27,303 bases of DNA from Heteroruminococcus sp964370005 (GCA_964370005.1 CAYJGR010000025.1:1-27303); one strand, 5' to 3'. Shown: positions 14,721-23,110, counted from the first letter of the stretch. Program-made: numbers and translations. The notes: generated by a model not told the origin, from the sequence alone.

Positions 14721-15782
14721 ATGAACTCTCGACATCTTATCGATCTCAACGATTTTTTACCCGAGGATATCTCGGCTATTTTGGGCATGGCTGAGGAAAT
14801 TCGTCGCTGGCCTGACTACTACTATGGGGCCTGTCAAGGTAAACTGATGGCCACTATGTTTTATGAGCCCTCCACCCGAACCCATATGTCTTTTCAAACC
14901 GCCATGTTGCGACTTGGCGGACGGGTTATCGGTTTTGATAACCCCCAAACCTCCTCGGTGGCTAAGGGCGAAACTATAAAGGATACCGTCAAGGTCATGA
15001 GCGGGTATGCCGATTTGCTGGTCATGCGCAGTCCTGTAGAGGGGGCGTGCAAGGCGGCGGCTATGTTTGCCGATTGCCCGCTGATAAATGCCGGCGATGG
15101 CGGTCATCTTCACCCCACTCAGACACTCACCGATATGGCCACACTCATGGCCGAAAAGGGGACAATCTCAGGTTTGTGCATCGGCCTTTGCGGAGACCTT
15201 AAAAATGGGCGAACCGTCCACTCCCTTATTAAAATGCTCTGCAAATATCAAAATAAATTTGTGCTCATATCCACCCCCGAGCTTGGCATTCCCGATTATC
15301 TGCTGGATATGCTACGCCGTGAAAAGTGCGACTTTGAGGAGATAAACAGCCTTGAGGAAGCCTTGCCACTGCTCGATATGCTCTATATGACCCGCATACA
15401 ACGGGAACGTTTTTCTTCCCCCGAAGAGTATGAGTGTCAAAAGGATGTCTATATACTGGACAACCGTAAGATGCTCCGTGCCAAAAATGACTTGGTGGTG
15501 CTCCACCCCCTACCCCGTGTGGATGAAATCGCCGTCGAGGTGGATGACGACCCCCGCGCAAAATATTTTGAGCAAGCGGTATACGGCGTATACGCCCGCA
15601 TGGCACTGCTCATACACCTACTGCAAAATGACACCAAAAAGCCCATCATTTTGGGGCAAAGCATCCCGGACAAACGCTGTGCCAACCCCCGCTGTGTCAC
15701 CAATCAGGAGAAATATCTGCCCTCGACCTTTGGGGAGGAGCATGGGGCAATGGTTTGTGATTTTTGTGATCATCGGGTGTGA
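14721..15782 (+). CDS. pyrB: Aspartate carbamoyltransferase with fused C-terminal PyrI-like zinc ribbon
   Basis: The enzyme joins carbamoyl phosphate and aspartate, the committed step of pyrimidine synthesis. Residues 1-302 are a complete catalytic chain: carbamoyl phosphate site STRTH (51-55), Lys82 in AKGET, HPTQTLTD (131-138), Arg164, TRIQ with Arg225/Gln227, and HPLPRVDEI (262-270). Residues 315-353 add Cys320, Cys325, Cys346 and Cys349 (CX4C...CX2C), closely like the zinc domain of the regulatory subunit PyrI (CPNSNC...CKYC), but without PyrI's nucleotide-binding domain. The ATG at 14721 follows AAAGGTGG. No separate pyrI or other pyr gene is in the window. RhuM starts 25 bases downstream. 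Confidence 0.93.
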   Translation: MNSRHLIDLNDFLPEDISAILGMAEEIRRWPDYYYGACQGKLMATMFYEPSTRTHMSFQTAMLRLGGRVIGFDNPQTSSVAKGETIKDTVKVMSGYADLLVMRSPVEGACKAAAMFADCPLINAGDGGHLHPTQTLTDMATLMAEKGTISGLCIGLCGDLKNGRTVHSLIKMLCKYQNKFVLISTPELGIPDYLLDMLRREKCDFEEINSLEEALPLLDMLYMTRIQRERFSSPEEYECQKDVYILDNRKMLRAKNDLVVLHPLPRVDEIAVEVDDDPRAKYFEQAVYGVYARMALLIHLLQNDTKKPIILGQSIPDKRCANPRCVTNQEKYLPSTFGEEHGAMVCDFCDHRV

Positions 15783-15807
15783 TACGTGAAAATTGTGAGG
15801 TGTCCAA

Positions 15808-16860
15808 ATGTCAGAAATAAATATAAACGGTTCAGAGATCATAATGTACCAAACTGAGGACGGTTTGACAAAAATTGAAAGCATCTTTGACGGTGACACG
15901 GTTTGGCTATCTGCCCATCAAATGGCAGAACTTTTTGGGCGTGATAAGTCTACAATTTCTCGCCATATCAAAAACGTATTTGCCCAGGGTGAGTTAACTC
16001 CTATGGCAACTGTTGCAAAATTTACAACAGTTCAAATTGAGGGCAACAGAGAAGTTGAACGCCAGATTGAATACTACAACCTTGATGTAATTATTTCTGT
16101 TGGTTACCGCGTAAAATCACTTCGTGGCACACAGTTTAGAATATGGGCAAGCGGTGTTTTGAAGGAATATATGCAAAAAGGCTTTGCCATGAACGATGAG
16201 CTGTTAAAAAATAACGGTGGCGGGGTTTTCTTTGACGAATTGCTCCAAAGAATTCGTGATATTCGCTCGTCAGAGAAAGTTTTCTGGAGAAAAGTGCTTG
16301 ATATCTATGCCACAAGTGTGGATTATGACCCAAGAACCCAGAGCTCAATAATGTTTTTTAAAACTGTTCAAAACAAAATGCATTGGGCTGCACATGGGCA
16401 AACCGCCTCCGAAAAGATATTTTATACGGCAAATGCGCAAAAACCCCACATGGGGATGACAACTTTCAAGGGGAAAGAACCTCGGCAAGCTGATGCATTA
16501 GTTGCAAAAAACTACTGCACAGAAGATGAACTTTTAGCTCTTAACGATGTCGTTTCGGCTTATTTAGAGCTGGCCACAATGCAAGCAAGGCGAAGAATAC
16601 CGATGTATATGTCAGACTGGATTGAAACTTTAGATGGATTCTTAAAACTATCCAAACACCAAATTTTAACCCATGCAGGTTCAATCAGTGCAAATGTTGC
16701 ACAGTCAAAAGCTAAGGATGAATATCAAAAATATAAAGCATTACAACGTGATAGCATTTCAAATGCCGAAAAAGATTATATCAAGGTATTGGAGGAAGTA
16801 GAAAACAGGTTGCTTACCCAAGACAGTATAAGCAGTGCTGATAAAGGTGATGACGCATAA
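15808..16860 (+). CDS. RhuM family (virulence RhuM-like) protein
   Basis: The 350-residue protein matches the RhuM family, first named from a Salmonella pathogenicity island; its biochemical role is not established. The N-terminal part has a helix-turn-helix-like segment VWLSAHQMAELFGRDKSTISRHI (about 31-53) and the family stretch EYYNLDVIISVGYRVKS..GTQFRIWA (about 88-114). The middle has KMHWAAHGQTASE, and the C-terminus is helical and charged. The ATG at 15808 follows GTGAGGTG. It lies 25 bases after pyrB on the same strand and ends at a terminator. Its codons (AAA, GCA, ATT, TTT rich) are more AT-rich than pyrB or zupT, suggesting acquisition. No partner antitoxin gene is present. Confidence 0.87.
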   Translation: MSEININGSEIIMYQTEDGLTKIESIFDGDTVWLSAHQMAELFGRDKSTISRHIKNVFAQGELTPMATVAKFTTVQIEGNREVERQIEYYNLDVIISVGYRVKSLRGTQFRIWASGVLKEYMQKGFAMNDELLKNNGGGVFFDELLQRIRDIRSSEKVFWRKVLDIYATSVDYDPRTQSSIMFFKTVQNKMHWAAHGQTASEKIFYTANAQKPHMGMTTFKGKEPRQADALVAKNYCTEDELLALNDVVSAYLELATMQARRRIPMYMSDWIETLDGFLKLSKHQILTHAGSISANVAQSKAKDEYQKYKALQRDSISNAEKDYIKVLEEVENRLLTQDSISSADKGDDA

Positions 16861-16873
16861 TAATTCACATAAT

Positions 16874-16907
16874 AAAAACGAGGCTTCCCAACAGAATCCT
16901 CGTTTTT
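16874..16907. terminator. Bidirectional terminator between rhuM and zupT
   Basis: AAAAACGAGG (16874-16883) pairs with CCTCGTTTTT (16898-16907), a 10-bp stem with T-runs in both directions, between two convergent genes. Confidence 0.82.
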
Positions 16908-16919
16908 TCCTATTCACCC

Positions 16920-17711
16920 CTACAAAAACAATAATAAACTCATTGCCATGACCACCATGCCGGCTATTAGGCCGTCCATGGACATATGGTGCTCGCCGTA
17001 CTCTCGGGCGGCGGGTAGTAACTCGTCAAACGATATAAACACCATGATGCCCGCAACACCTGCAAATATAATGCCAAACACCACATCGCTCATGAGGGGC
17101 ATGAGCAGTGTCCACCCCACAAGTGCCCCCACAGGCTCGGATAGGCCGGATAAAAACGAGTAGAGAAATGCTTTCTTTTTTGAACCTGTGGCATGGTATA
17201 TCGGCACCGACACCGCTATTCCCTCGGGAATGTTATGTATGGCGATGGCCGCTGCCACGGGGATGGCCAGTTCCGGCTCTTGCAGTGCCGACACAAAGGT
17301 CGCCAGCCCCTCGGGGAAGTTGTGTATAGCGATGGAAATCGCTGTGAATACCCCCATACGCATGAGCTTGCCTGTTTTGGCGGTGTCGGTATCGGGCGAT
17401 ATCACCTCATGGGGGTTATGCTCGGCCGGTATAAACTTATCTATGATTGAAATAAGCAACATCCCGCCAAAAAAGCTGAGCACCGTCGCCCAGTTGCCTG
17501 TGACATTGCCAAGCTCGGCCACCAGAGCATCTTTGGCCTTGACAAATATCTCTATCATAGAAACATAAATCATTACCCCCGCCGAAAAGCCAAGGCTGAC
17601 CGATAGAAATTTTTTGTTATCTTTTTTCGCAAAAAACGCAATGCAACTGCCCACACCCGTGCTAAGTCCCGCAAAGAGTGTGAGCAAAAATGCAAACCAT
17701 ACATTTCCCAC
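16920..17711 (-). CDS. zupT: ZIP family divalent metal transporter (ZupT-like)
   Basis: ZIP transporters bring zinc, iron or manganese into the cytoplasm. The protein has eight hydrophobic segments, with the two metal-site motifs in segments four and five: HNFPEG (130-135) and HNIPEG (159-164). A short polar loop with HNPHE lies between segments three and four. I chose the GTG at 17711, seven bases after AAGGGGG (263 residues); the ATG at 17717 is only one base from that site and a GTG lies at 17732. It is a single gene, convergent with rhuM. Metal preference cannot be read from the sequence. Confidence 0.93.
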   Translation of the reverse strand: MGNVWFAFLLTLFAGLSTGVGSCIAFFAKKDNKKFLSVSLGFSAGVMIYVSMIEIFVKAKDALVAELGNVTGNWATVLSFFGGMLLISIIDKFIPAEHNPHEVISPDTDTAKTGKLMRMGVFTAISIAIHNFPEGLATFVSALQEPELAIPVAAAIAIHNIPEGIAVSVPIYHATGSKKKAFLYSFLSGLSEPVGALVGWTLLMPLMSDVVFGIIFAGVAGIMVFISFDELLPAAREYGEHHMSMDGLIAGMVVMAMSLLLFL

Positions 17712-17754
17712 GCACATACCCCCTTTAGTCACATATGTAAAACGCTGTAATTAG

Positions 17755-17783
17755 AGTGTATCACTCAACTTAATGCAATGCAA
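17755..17783 (-). promoter_or_regulatory. Candidate zupT promoter overlapped by a palindrome
   Basis: TTGCAT (17783-17778) and TACACT (17760-17755) are 17 bases apart on the minus strand. The -10 lies inside GAGTG-TAT-CACTC (17754-17766), a palindrome that could be the operator of a metal-responsive repressor. Confidence 0.4.
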
Positions 17784-17928
17784 CACTTTTTTACACATTA
17801 TGTGATTTATCCCCAAAATGTTACTCGTTGGGGGGAGTGTGAAAATTAGAAATGAGTAATTAGCAATTAGTAATGATGGTATTGCGGTGTAATGAATTTG
17901 TATTTAAGGGACAAAGGTCAAGGAATAA

Positions 17929-18027
17929 GAGGACAGATTGCCGGAGGATAGAGGAGAAAAAAGATCAAGGGCAACTACATGGTTGCTCTTGACCTTTCTG
18001 TCCTCCGACTTCTGTTTTCTATCTTCT
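17929..18027. repeat. Purine-rich hairpin repeat, copy B
   Basis: This copy shares with copy A the start GAGGACAGATTGCCGGAGGA and the end TTCTGTCCTCCGACTTCTGT. It folds better: GATCAAGGGCAAC pairs with GTTGCTCTTGACC around TACATG, and GGAGGATAG pairs with CTGTCCTCC further out. It lies just past the last gene of the arg operon, where it could also stabilise or end the transcript. Confidence 0.65.
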
Positions 18028-18056
18028 AATAGTCCTTGACATTAATTACTAATTAT

Positions 18057-18968
18057 TTACTGCTTTGCCATGAGTGCCACCATTACGGCTTTTTGGGCGT
18101 GTAGGCGGTTTTCGGCCTGGTCAAATATCTCGGCCGAATGCTTTTCGAATGTCTCGGTCGAGATTTCCTCCTCGCGGTGGGCGGGCAGGCAATGTAGCAC
18201 CATGGCGTCGGGCTTTGCCCCGCTCATCAGCTGTTCATTTACCTGATACCCCGCAAAATGTGCCTGACGCTCGGCCGCCTCGCCCTCCTGCCCCATCGAT
18301 GCCCATACATCGGTGTAGACAACATCGGCAGCCTTTGCGGCCTCGGCGGGGTCGGAGGTCAGCAGGAATTTGTCGGGGTACTGCTCGGCAAACTTCAGCA
18401 CATCGGGATGAGGGGTGTAACCCGCAGGACTTGCTACCGCCACACTCATGCCTGTTTTAAGCCCGCCCACAATCAGCGAATTTGCCATGTTGTTGCCATC
18501 ACCGATATAACAAAGTTTTAATCCCTCGGGGCCACCCTTGTGCTCACGTATGGTCATAAGGTCGGCCATCACCTGGCAAGGGTGGGCAAAATCGGTCAGG
18601 CCGTTTATAACGGGAATGTCACCGTACTTGGCCAAGTCCTCGACCTCCTGCTGGTCAAATGTGCGGATCATAATGCCGTCGAGATAGCGGGAGAGCACTC
18701 GTGCGGTGTCCTGTACAGGCTCGCCACGACCTATTTGCAAATCGTTGCTCGAAAGGAATAGCCCACTGCCCCCAAGCTGATATATACCCACCTCAAACGA
18801 CACACGGGTGCGGGTCGAGGCCTTTTGGAATATCATGCCCAAGGTCTTACCGGCCAGCGGTTGGCGCTGTATGCCGTTTTTCTGCTCATATTTTAGCTGA
18901 TCGGCCATGTTTAAAAGCTCTATTATCTCTTCGCCCTTATAATCGAGCAGTTTTAAGAAATGTTTCAT
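18057..18968 (-). CDS. argF: Ornithine carbamoyltransferase
   Basis: The enzyme makes citrulline from ornithine and carbamoyl phosphate. Family motifs are intact in 303 residues: STRTR (51-55), HPCQ (129-132), the ornithine loop DVWASMG (220-226), and HCLPAHRE (259-266). The ATG at 18968 lies ten bases after AAAGGAG. It is the last gene of the arg operon, 22 bases after argD. Biosynthetic rather than catabolic use is inferred from the operon. It is clearly distinct from the pyrB product, which has HPLPRVDEI instead of HCLPAHR. Confidence 0.97.
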   Translation of the reverse strand: MKHFLKLLDYKGEEIIELLNMADQLKYEQKNGIQRQPLAGKTLGMIFQKASTRTRVSFEVGIYQLGGSGLFLSSNDLQIGRGEPVQDTARVLSRYLDGIMIRTFDQQEVEDLAKYGDIPVINGLTDFAHPCQVMADLMTIREHKGGPEGLKLCYIGDGNNMANSLIVGGLKTGMSVAVASPAGYTPHPDVLKFAEQYPDKFLLTSDPAEAAKAADVVYTDVWASMGQEGEAAERQAHFAGYQVNEQLMSGAKPDAMVLHCLPAHREEEISTETFEKHSAEIFDQAENRLHAQKAVMVALMAKQ

Positions 18969-18990
18969 GGGTGTGATTCTCCTTTTGTTT

Positions 18991-20166
18991 TCAGTTTTTT
19001 AACGCTCTCTCTATAGCCGACAGCCCCTCATCTATCTCCTCATATGTGATATTCAGTGGAGGAAGCAGACGCAGTTTTGTCTTGGCCGTCAGGGTAAGTA
19101 CCCCCTCCTGCATACCTTTTTTCACCACATCGGCGGCCTCTATGCCATCGGCAAGGCGCACACCGAGCATTAGGCCGAGGCCGTCCACCCCCTCGACCTC
19201 AGGCAGGGCTAAAAGCTTATCGGTGATGTATTTACCCTTTGCGCTCACCTCGCTCAAAAATCCATCGGCCACTACACGGCGCATTACCTCGCACCCACCC
19301 GCACAGACGGCAGGCCCACCGCCGAATGTGGTGGCATGTGTGCCGGCGCTCAGCACGCCGTGGGTGCTCGGCGCAAACATAACCCCGCCTATGGGCAGTC
19401 CCCCGCCCAAACCCTTGGCCATGGTGACAATATCGGGGGCAAGGTCGAACTGCTGATATGCAAACAAACTGCCTGTACGCCCTATGCCGGTCTGCACTTC
19501 ATCTACTATAAGTATAATATCATGCTTTTTACACAAACCTTGAACCGCTTGCAGATAGCCTTTGGGGAGAGGCACGACACCGCCTTCACCCTGCACCACC
19601 TCGAGCATCACGGCGCAGGTGGCGGGGGTTATCGCCCCCTCAAGGGCGGTGATGTTCCCTGCCTCGACGTGGGAAAACCCCTCAAGGAATGGATGAAAGT
19701 GGTTGTGGAACACCTCCTGCCCTGTGGCCGACAGTGTGGCCATGGTGCGACCGTGGAAGGAGTTTATAAGGGTGATTATATCGGCTCTGCCCTCGCCGTA
19801 TTTGTCACGTGAGTATTTGCGGGCGGCCTTTATCGCACCCTCGTTGGCCTCGGCCCCCGAGTTTGCAAAGAATACCCCCGCCATGCCGGTGGCTTTACAT
19901 AGCATCTCGGCAAGCTCGCCCCCCGGCTGTGTGTAGTACAGATTTGAGGTGTGCTGTAGGGTCAAGAGCTGATCCGACACGGCCTTTGCCCAGGCTTTGT
20001 CACAAAACCCGAGACTGTTCACCCCTATACCGCTTGTGAAGTCTATATATTTTTTGCCGGCTAAATCCTCACACTGCGCACCGCTCCCTTTTGCGATGTC
20101 CAGATCAAATCTGCCGTAGGTCTGCTCTACATAGCCATACTGCTCTTTTAGCTGTGCAAAATTCAT
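18991..20166 (-). CDS. argD: Acetylornithine aminotransferase
   Basis: This class III pyridoxal phosphate aminotransferase converts N-acetylglutamate semialdehyde to N-acetylornithine, with glutamate as amino donor. In 391 residues it shows SGAEANE (103-109), the HGRT region (138-141), DEVQTGIGRTG (222-232), and the PLP lysine Lys251 in MAKGLGGGLPIG. The ATG at 20166 follows GAGGGGG. It starts 18 bases after argB. Confidence 0.97.
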   Translation of the reverse strand: MNFAQLKEQYGYVEQTYGRFDLDIAKGSGAQCEDLAGKKYIDFTSGIGVNSLGFCDKAWAKAVSDQLLTLQHTSNLYYTQPGGELAEMLCKATGMAGVFFANSGAEANEGAIKAARKYSRDKYGEGRADIITLINSFHGRTMATLSATGQEVFHNHFHPFLEGFSHVEAGNITALEGAITPATCAVMLEVVQGEGGVVPLPKGYLQAVQGLCKKHDIILIVDEVQTGIGRTGSLFAYQQFDLAPDIVTMAKGLGGGLPIGGVMFAPSTHGVLSAGTHATTFGGGPAVCAGGCEVMRRVVADGFLSEVSAKGKYITDKLLALPEVEGVDGLGLMLGVRLADGIEAADVVKKGMQEGVLTLTAKTKLRLLPPLNITYEEIDEGLSAIERALKN

Positions 20167-20184
20167 GACTGTGCCCCCTCTCTT

Positions 20185-21051
20185 TTATGAAAACATCGTG
20201 CCTATACCCTGTTCGGTCATCATCTCTATTAGTATGGAATGGGGGATGCGTCCATCGATTATGAACGCTCGGGGCACGCCACGGCGCACCGCCTCGACAC
20301 AACATTCTATTTTGGGTATCATCCCACCCGAAATTATGCCCTCCCGCACAAGGCTTGGCACTTGGCTGACCTGCACCACAGGTATGAGGCTGTTTTCATC
20401 CTCTTTATCCCGCAAAAGCCCCCGCACATCGGTCATGAGTATAAGGTTTTCAGCCCCCAGAGCACTTGCTACCCTGGCGGCGGCGGTATCGGCGTTTATA
20501 TTGTATGTGTTGCCCTCGCCGTCACTGCCCACGGTGGCAATAACGGGGATATAACCGTTGTTCAGCGCATCGAGTATGGGGGCGGTGTCTATGTCGGTTA
20601 TCTCCCCGACAAAGCCCAAATCCTCCTCGGACTGCATCTTCTTGGCCTTTATCATACCGCCATCTATGCCACAAAGCCCCATGGCCTTGCCCCCCTGCTG
20701 ACCGAGCAAGGAGACCAAATCTTTGTTGGTCTTGCCCGATAGCACCATCTGCACTACCTCCATGGTTTGTTGGTCGGTGTAGCGCAGACCGTTTACAAAG
20801 CGACTTTCGATGCCCATGCGGTCGAGGGTTTGGGTGATCTCGGGGCCGCCGCCATGTACAAGCACCACCCGCACCCCAACAAGCGAGAGCAGCACGATAT
20901 CCTGCATCACGGCATCTTTGAGGTCGGGACTTGTCATGGCATTGCCACCGTATTTTACTACCACCACTTTGTTATAGTACTGCTTGATGTAGGGTAGTGC
21001 CTGCACCAGCATGTCGGCCTTGTCGCTGTAGGAGAGAAGTTTTACGGTCAT
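20185..21051 (-). CDS. argB: Acetylglutamate kinase
   Basis: ArgB phosphorylates N-acetylglutamate, usually the controlled step when acetyl groups are recycled through ArgJ. The 288-residue protein has KYGGNAM (33-39), HGGGPEI (66-72) and the late NINADTAAARVA substrate/ATP region. An N-terminal helix precedes the core (DKADMLVQALPYIKQYYNK). In known enzymes such a helix is associated with hexamer formation and arginine inhibition, so feedback control is likely by inference. The ATG at 21051 follows GGAG by seven bases. It lies 29 bases downstream of fic. Confidence 0.96.
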   Translation of the reverse strand: MTVKLLSYSDKADMLVQALPYIKQYYNKVVVVKYGGNAMTSPDLKDAVMQDIVLLSLVGVRVVLVHGGGPEITQTLDRMGIESRFVNGLRYTDQQTMEVVQMVLSGKTNKDLVSLLGQQGGKAMGLCGIDGGMIKAKKMQSEEDLGFVGEITDIDTAPILDALNNGYIPVIATVGSDGEGNTYNINADTAAARVASALGAENLILMTDVRGLLRDKEDENSLIPVVQVSQVPSLVREGIISGGMIPKIECCVEAVRRGVPRAFIIDGRIPHSILIEMMTEQGIGTMFS

Positions 21052-21080
21052 GGTTATGCTCCAATCTGATGTTTATATAA

Positions 21081-21686
21081 TCATAATAAATCTTTCTCGG
21101 TGTAGGTATTGTAACCCTCGTAGTGATAGCTTGCGTCTATTCCCTTTATATAAATTTCACGGCTGGCTATCTCGTGGGTGAGGGCACTTTTTAGTAGGTG
21201 TTTTATTTCGGTATCCTTTATAGGACTGCGCTCCATGGCGAGCAGGTAGTCATTTTTATCTATCTTACTCCAATCAACCACCATCGATAAATTCGCTTTA
21301 AGCATCATATCAAGCCATATTCTCATACTGCGACCGTTGCCCTCTCTAAAGGGATGTGCAATATTCATCTCAACATATTTCTCGACTATCTCCTTGAATG
21401 TGGACTGTGGCATTTTATCGATGTTCTGGAGCGCCTCCTCCAAGTACATAATCGGTACAAATCTAAAATTACCCTTTGCGATATTCACCGCTCTTATCTG
21501 CCCTGCAAAGTCATATATCTCATCAAATAAGTATTCATGTATTTTGGCAAGGGCGGAAAACCTGCCCACTTGAAGGGCGGTGGGTATACCACTTTCAAAC
21601 AGCTCATAGGCCTTTTTCTTGCTTATTCGTTCCTCGGCCAAGGCAAGCTCGGATTGTGAGGTTATGCCAAGTTTGTTTTGAAGCAT
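21081..21686 (-). CDS. fic: Fic family protein, class III (C-terminal self-inhibitory motif)
   Basis: Fic enzymes usually transfer AMP from ATP to a hydroxyl of a target protein. This 201-residue protein has the complete core motif HPFREGNGRSMR (111-122), including the catalytic His111. Near the C-terminus SYHYEG (186-191) fits the inhibitory motif [S/T]xxxE[G/N], which in class III Fic proteins such as the Neisseria one blocks the ATP site with the Glu (here Glu190). A separate antitoxin is therefore not needed and none is seen. The ATG at 21686 follows AAGGAG. It is inserted in the arg operon, 169 bases after argJ and 29 before argB, and is more AT-rich than both. The target is unknown. Confidence 0.92.
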   Translation of the reverse strand: MLQNKLGITSQSELALAEERISKKKAYELFESGIPTALQVGRFSALAKIHEYLFDEIYDFAGQIRAVNIAKGNFRFVPIMYLEEALQNIDKMPQSTFKEIVEKYVEMNIAHPFREGNGRSMRIWLDMMLKANLSMVVDWSKIDKNDYLLAMERSPIKDTEIKHLLKSALTHEIASREIYIKGIDASYHYEGYNTYTEKDLL

Positions 21687-21772
21687 GTGGTTTTCTCCTT
21701 AACTAATCCCTAATGTCTAATCCTTAAATGCCCATGGCCCCCGTTTTTTGGTTAGGGGGTGGTGGGGGCGAG

Positions 21773-21810
21773 ACGGGCTTATGCCCGTGGTTTGGGCGGG
21801 CTGATGCCCG
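21773..21810. repeat. Paired CGGGC-loop-GCCCG hairpins, copy 2 (argJ-fic gap)
   Basis: ACGGGC-TTAT-GCCCGT (21773-21788) and CGGGC-TGAT-GCCCG (21797-21810) are, on the minus strand, the ATAA and ATCA hairpins of 7448-7514. On the minus strand the ATCA hairpin is followed by CCC, as at the first locus. A further small CCGC-ATAA-GCGG hairpin follows at about 21825-21836. The 169-base gap has no gene. Confidence 0.65.
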
Positions 21811-21855
21811 TGGAGTCCCCGCCGCCGCATAAGCGGAAAAGCAAGGTCATAGCAC

Positions 21856-23082
21856 TCACGTCCGATAATCCCCATTGATCTTGACATAATCATAGGTCAA
21901 ATCGCAACCGTAAGCCGTGGCGCAGGCCTTGCCGTCGCCGAGGGTTATGATTATATCTATCTCACGTTCAAGTAGTATTTTCTTGGCCAACTCCTCGGAA
22001 AAATCCAGTCCCGCACCGTTTTTGCAAACCTCGATCTCCCCGGCCGCCGAACAAAAACTCACATCGACCTTGCTCACATCGACCGGAGCATCGGCGTAAC
22101 CTATGGCGCACAATACCCGCCCCCAGTTGGCATCTGCCCCGAACATGGCGGTTTTGACCAGTGAAGAGGTGCAGACCGACTTTGCAATTGTGCGGGCGGC
22201 GGCGACATCTATCGCGCCACTCAGCTTGATACTCACAAGTTTTGTGGCTCCTTCGCCGTCGGTGGCAAGCAGTTTTGCCATGTGGCGATTGACAGCATCA
22301 AGGGCGGTGCAAAATTCGTCGTAATCTTCACCCTCGCAGTCAATAGTCGGCGCACCCGCCATACCGTTGGCCATAATCGACACCATATCATTTGTCGAGG
22401 TGTCACCATCGACCGATACCATATTGTAGGTGTCCTCCACCGAGGCCGACAAGGCTTTGCGTAGCATGTCGGGGGTGATGGTGGCATCTGTTGTGACAAA
22501 GCCGAGCATAGTGGCCATGTTGGGATGTATCATACCCGACCCCTTGGCGATGGCGCCCATCTTGCACTCCACCCCGCCTATGCTAAATGACACCGCAATC
22601 TGCTTTTCTATGGTATCGGTGGTCATGATGGCACGGGCGGCCAGTTCCCCACCCGATAAATCCCCGCTCAGCCCTTTGGCCGCCATAGGAATACCGCTTT
22701 TCAGCGGTGCTATGGGCAGGGGTTGGCCTATAACGCCGGTCGAGGCGATTATAATATCCGCAGGGGATAGCCCCAAGGCCTCGGCCGTTATTTTACACAT
22801 CTCATTTGCAATATCCACGCCGTCGGCGTTGCAGGTGTTGGCATTGCCACTGTTGCAGACCACAGCTTGTGCCATGCCATCGGATATGTTTTGGCGGGTG
22901 ACAGATATCGGCGCACCCTGCACCTTGTTTTTTGTGTAGACAGCGGCGGCGGTGGCGGGTTTTTCGCTGTATATCAGCGCCAAATCGGCCTTGTCACGGT
23001 TTTTGCGTATGCCACAATGTATGCCTGTGGCCGTAAAACCTTTTGGTGCCGTGACCGAACCCTCAATCACTTTTATACTCAT
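21856..23082 (-). CDS. argJ: Glutamate N-acetyltransferase / amino-acid acetyltransferase ArgJ
   Basis: ArgJ moves the acetyl group from N-acetylornithine to glutamate, closing the cyclic arginine pathway; bifunctional members also use acetyl-CoA. The 408-residue precursor is expected to cut itself at Ala190-Thr191 in GMIHPNMATML, freeing Thr191 as nucleophile. Other family features are STGVIG (114-119) and DGEGATKL. The ATG at 23082 follows AGGAGG by ten bases. Neither argA nor argE is in the operon, consistent with recycling through ArgJ. Whether this protein is mono- or bifunctional cannot be told. Confidence 0.96.
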   Translation of the reverse strand: MSIKVIEGSVTAPKGFTATGIHCGIRKNRDKADLALIYSEKPATAAAVYTKNKVQGAPISVTRQNISDGMAQAVVCNSGNANTCNADGVDIANEMCKITAEALGLSPADIIIASTGVIGQPLPIAPLKSGIPMAAKGLSGDLSGGELAARAIMTTDTIEKQIAVSFSIGGVECKMGAIAKGSGMIHPNMATMLGFVTTDATITPDMLRKALSASVEDTYNMVSVDGDTSTNDMVSIMANGMAGAPTIDCEGEDYDEFCTALDAVNRHMAKLLATDGEGATKLVSIKLSGAIDVAAARTIAKSVCTSSLVKTAMFGADANWGRVLCAIGYADAPVDVSKVDVSFCSAAGEIEVCKNGAGLDFSEELAKKILLEREIDIIITLGDGKACATAYGCDLTYDYVKINGDYRT

Positions 23083-23110
23083 AATGTAATATCCTCCTGT
23101 CTATTTTGGG

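Larger units (their letters stand above)
17712..18056. other. Gene-free gap between zupT and argF, built of repeats
   Basis: The 345 bases contain no plausible gene. From left to right they hold the zupT leader and promoter, an AT-rich block with TAATTAGCAATTAGTAAT (about 17855-17872), the purine-rich hairpin repeat copy B (17929-18027), and the block ATTAATTACTAATTATTTA (about 18041-18059), which runs into the argF stop. The two AT-rich blocks are imperfect inverted copies of each other. Confidence 0.6.
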
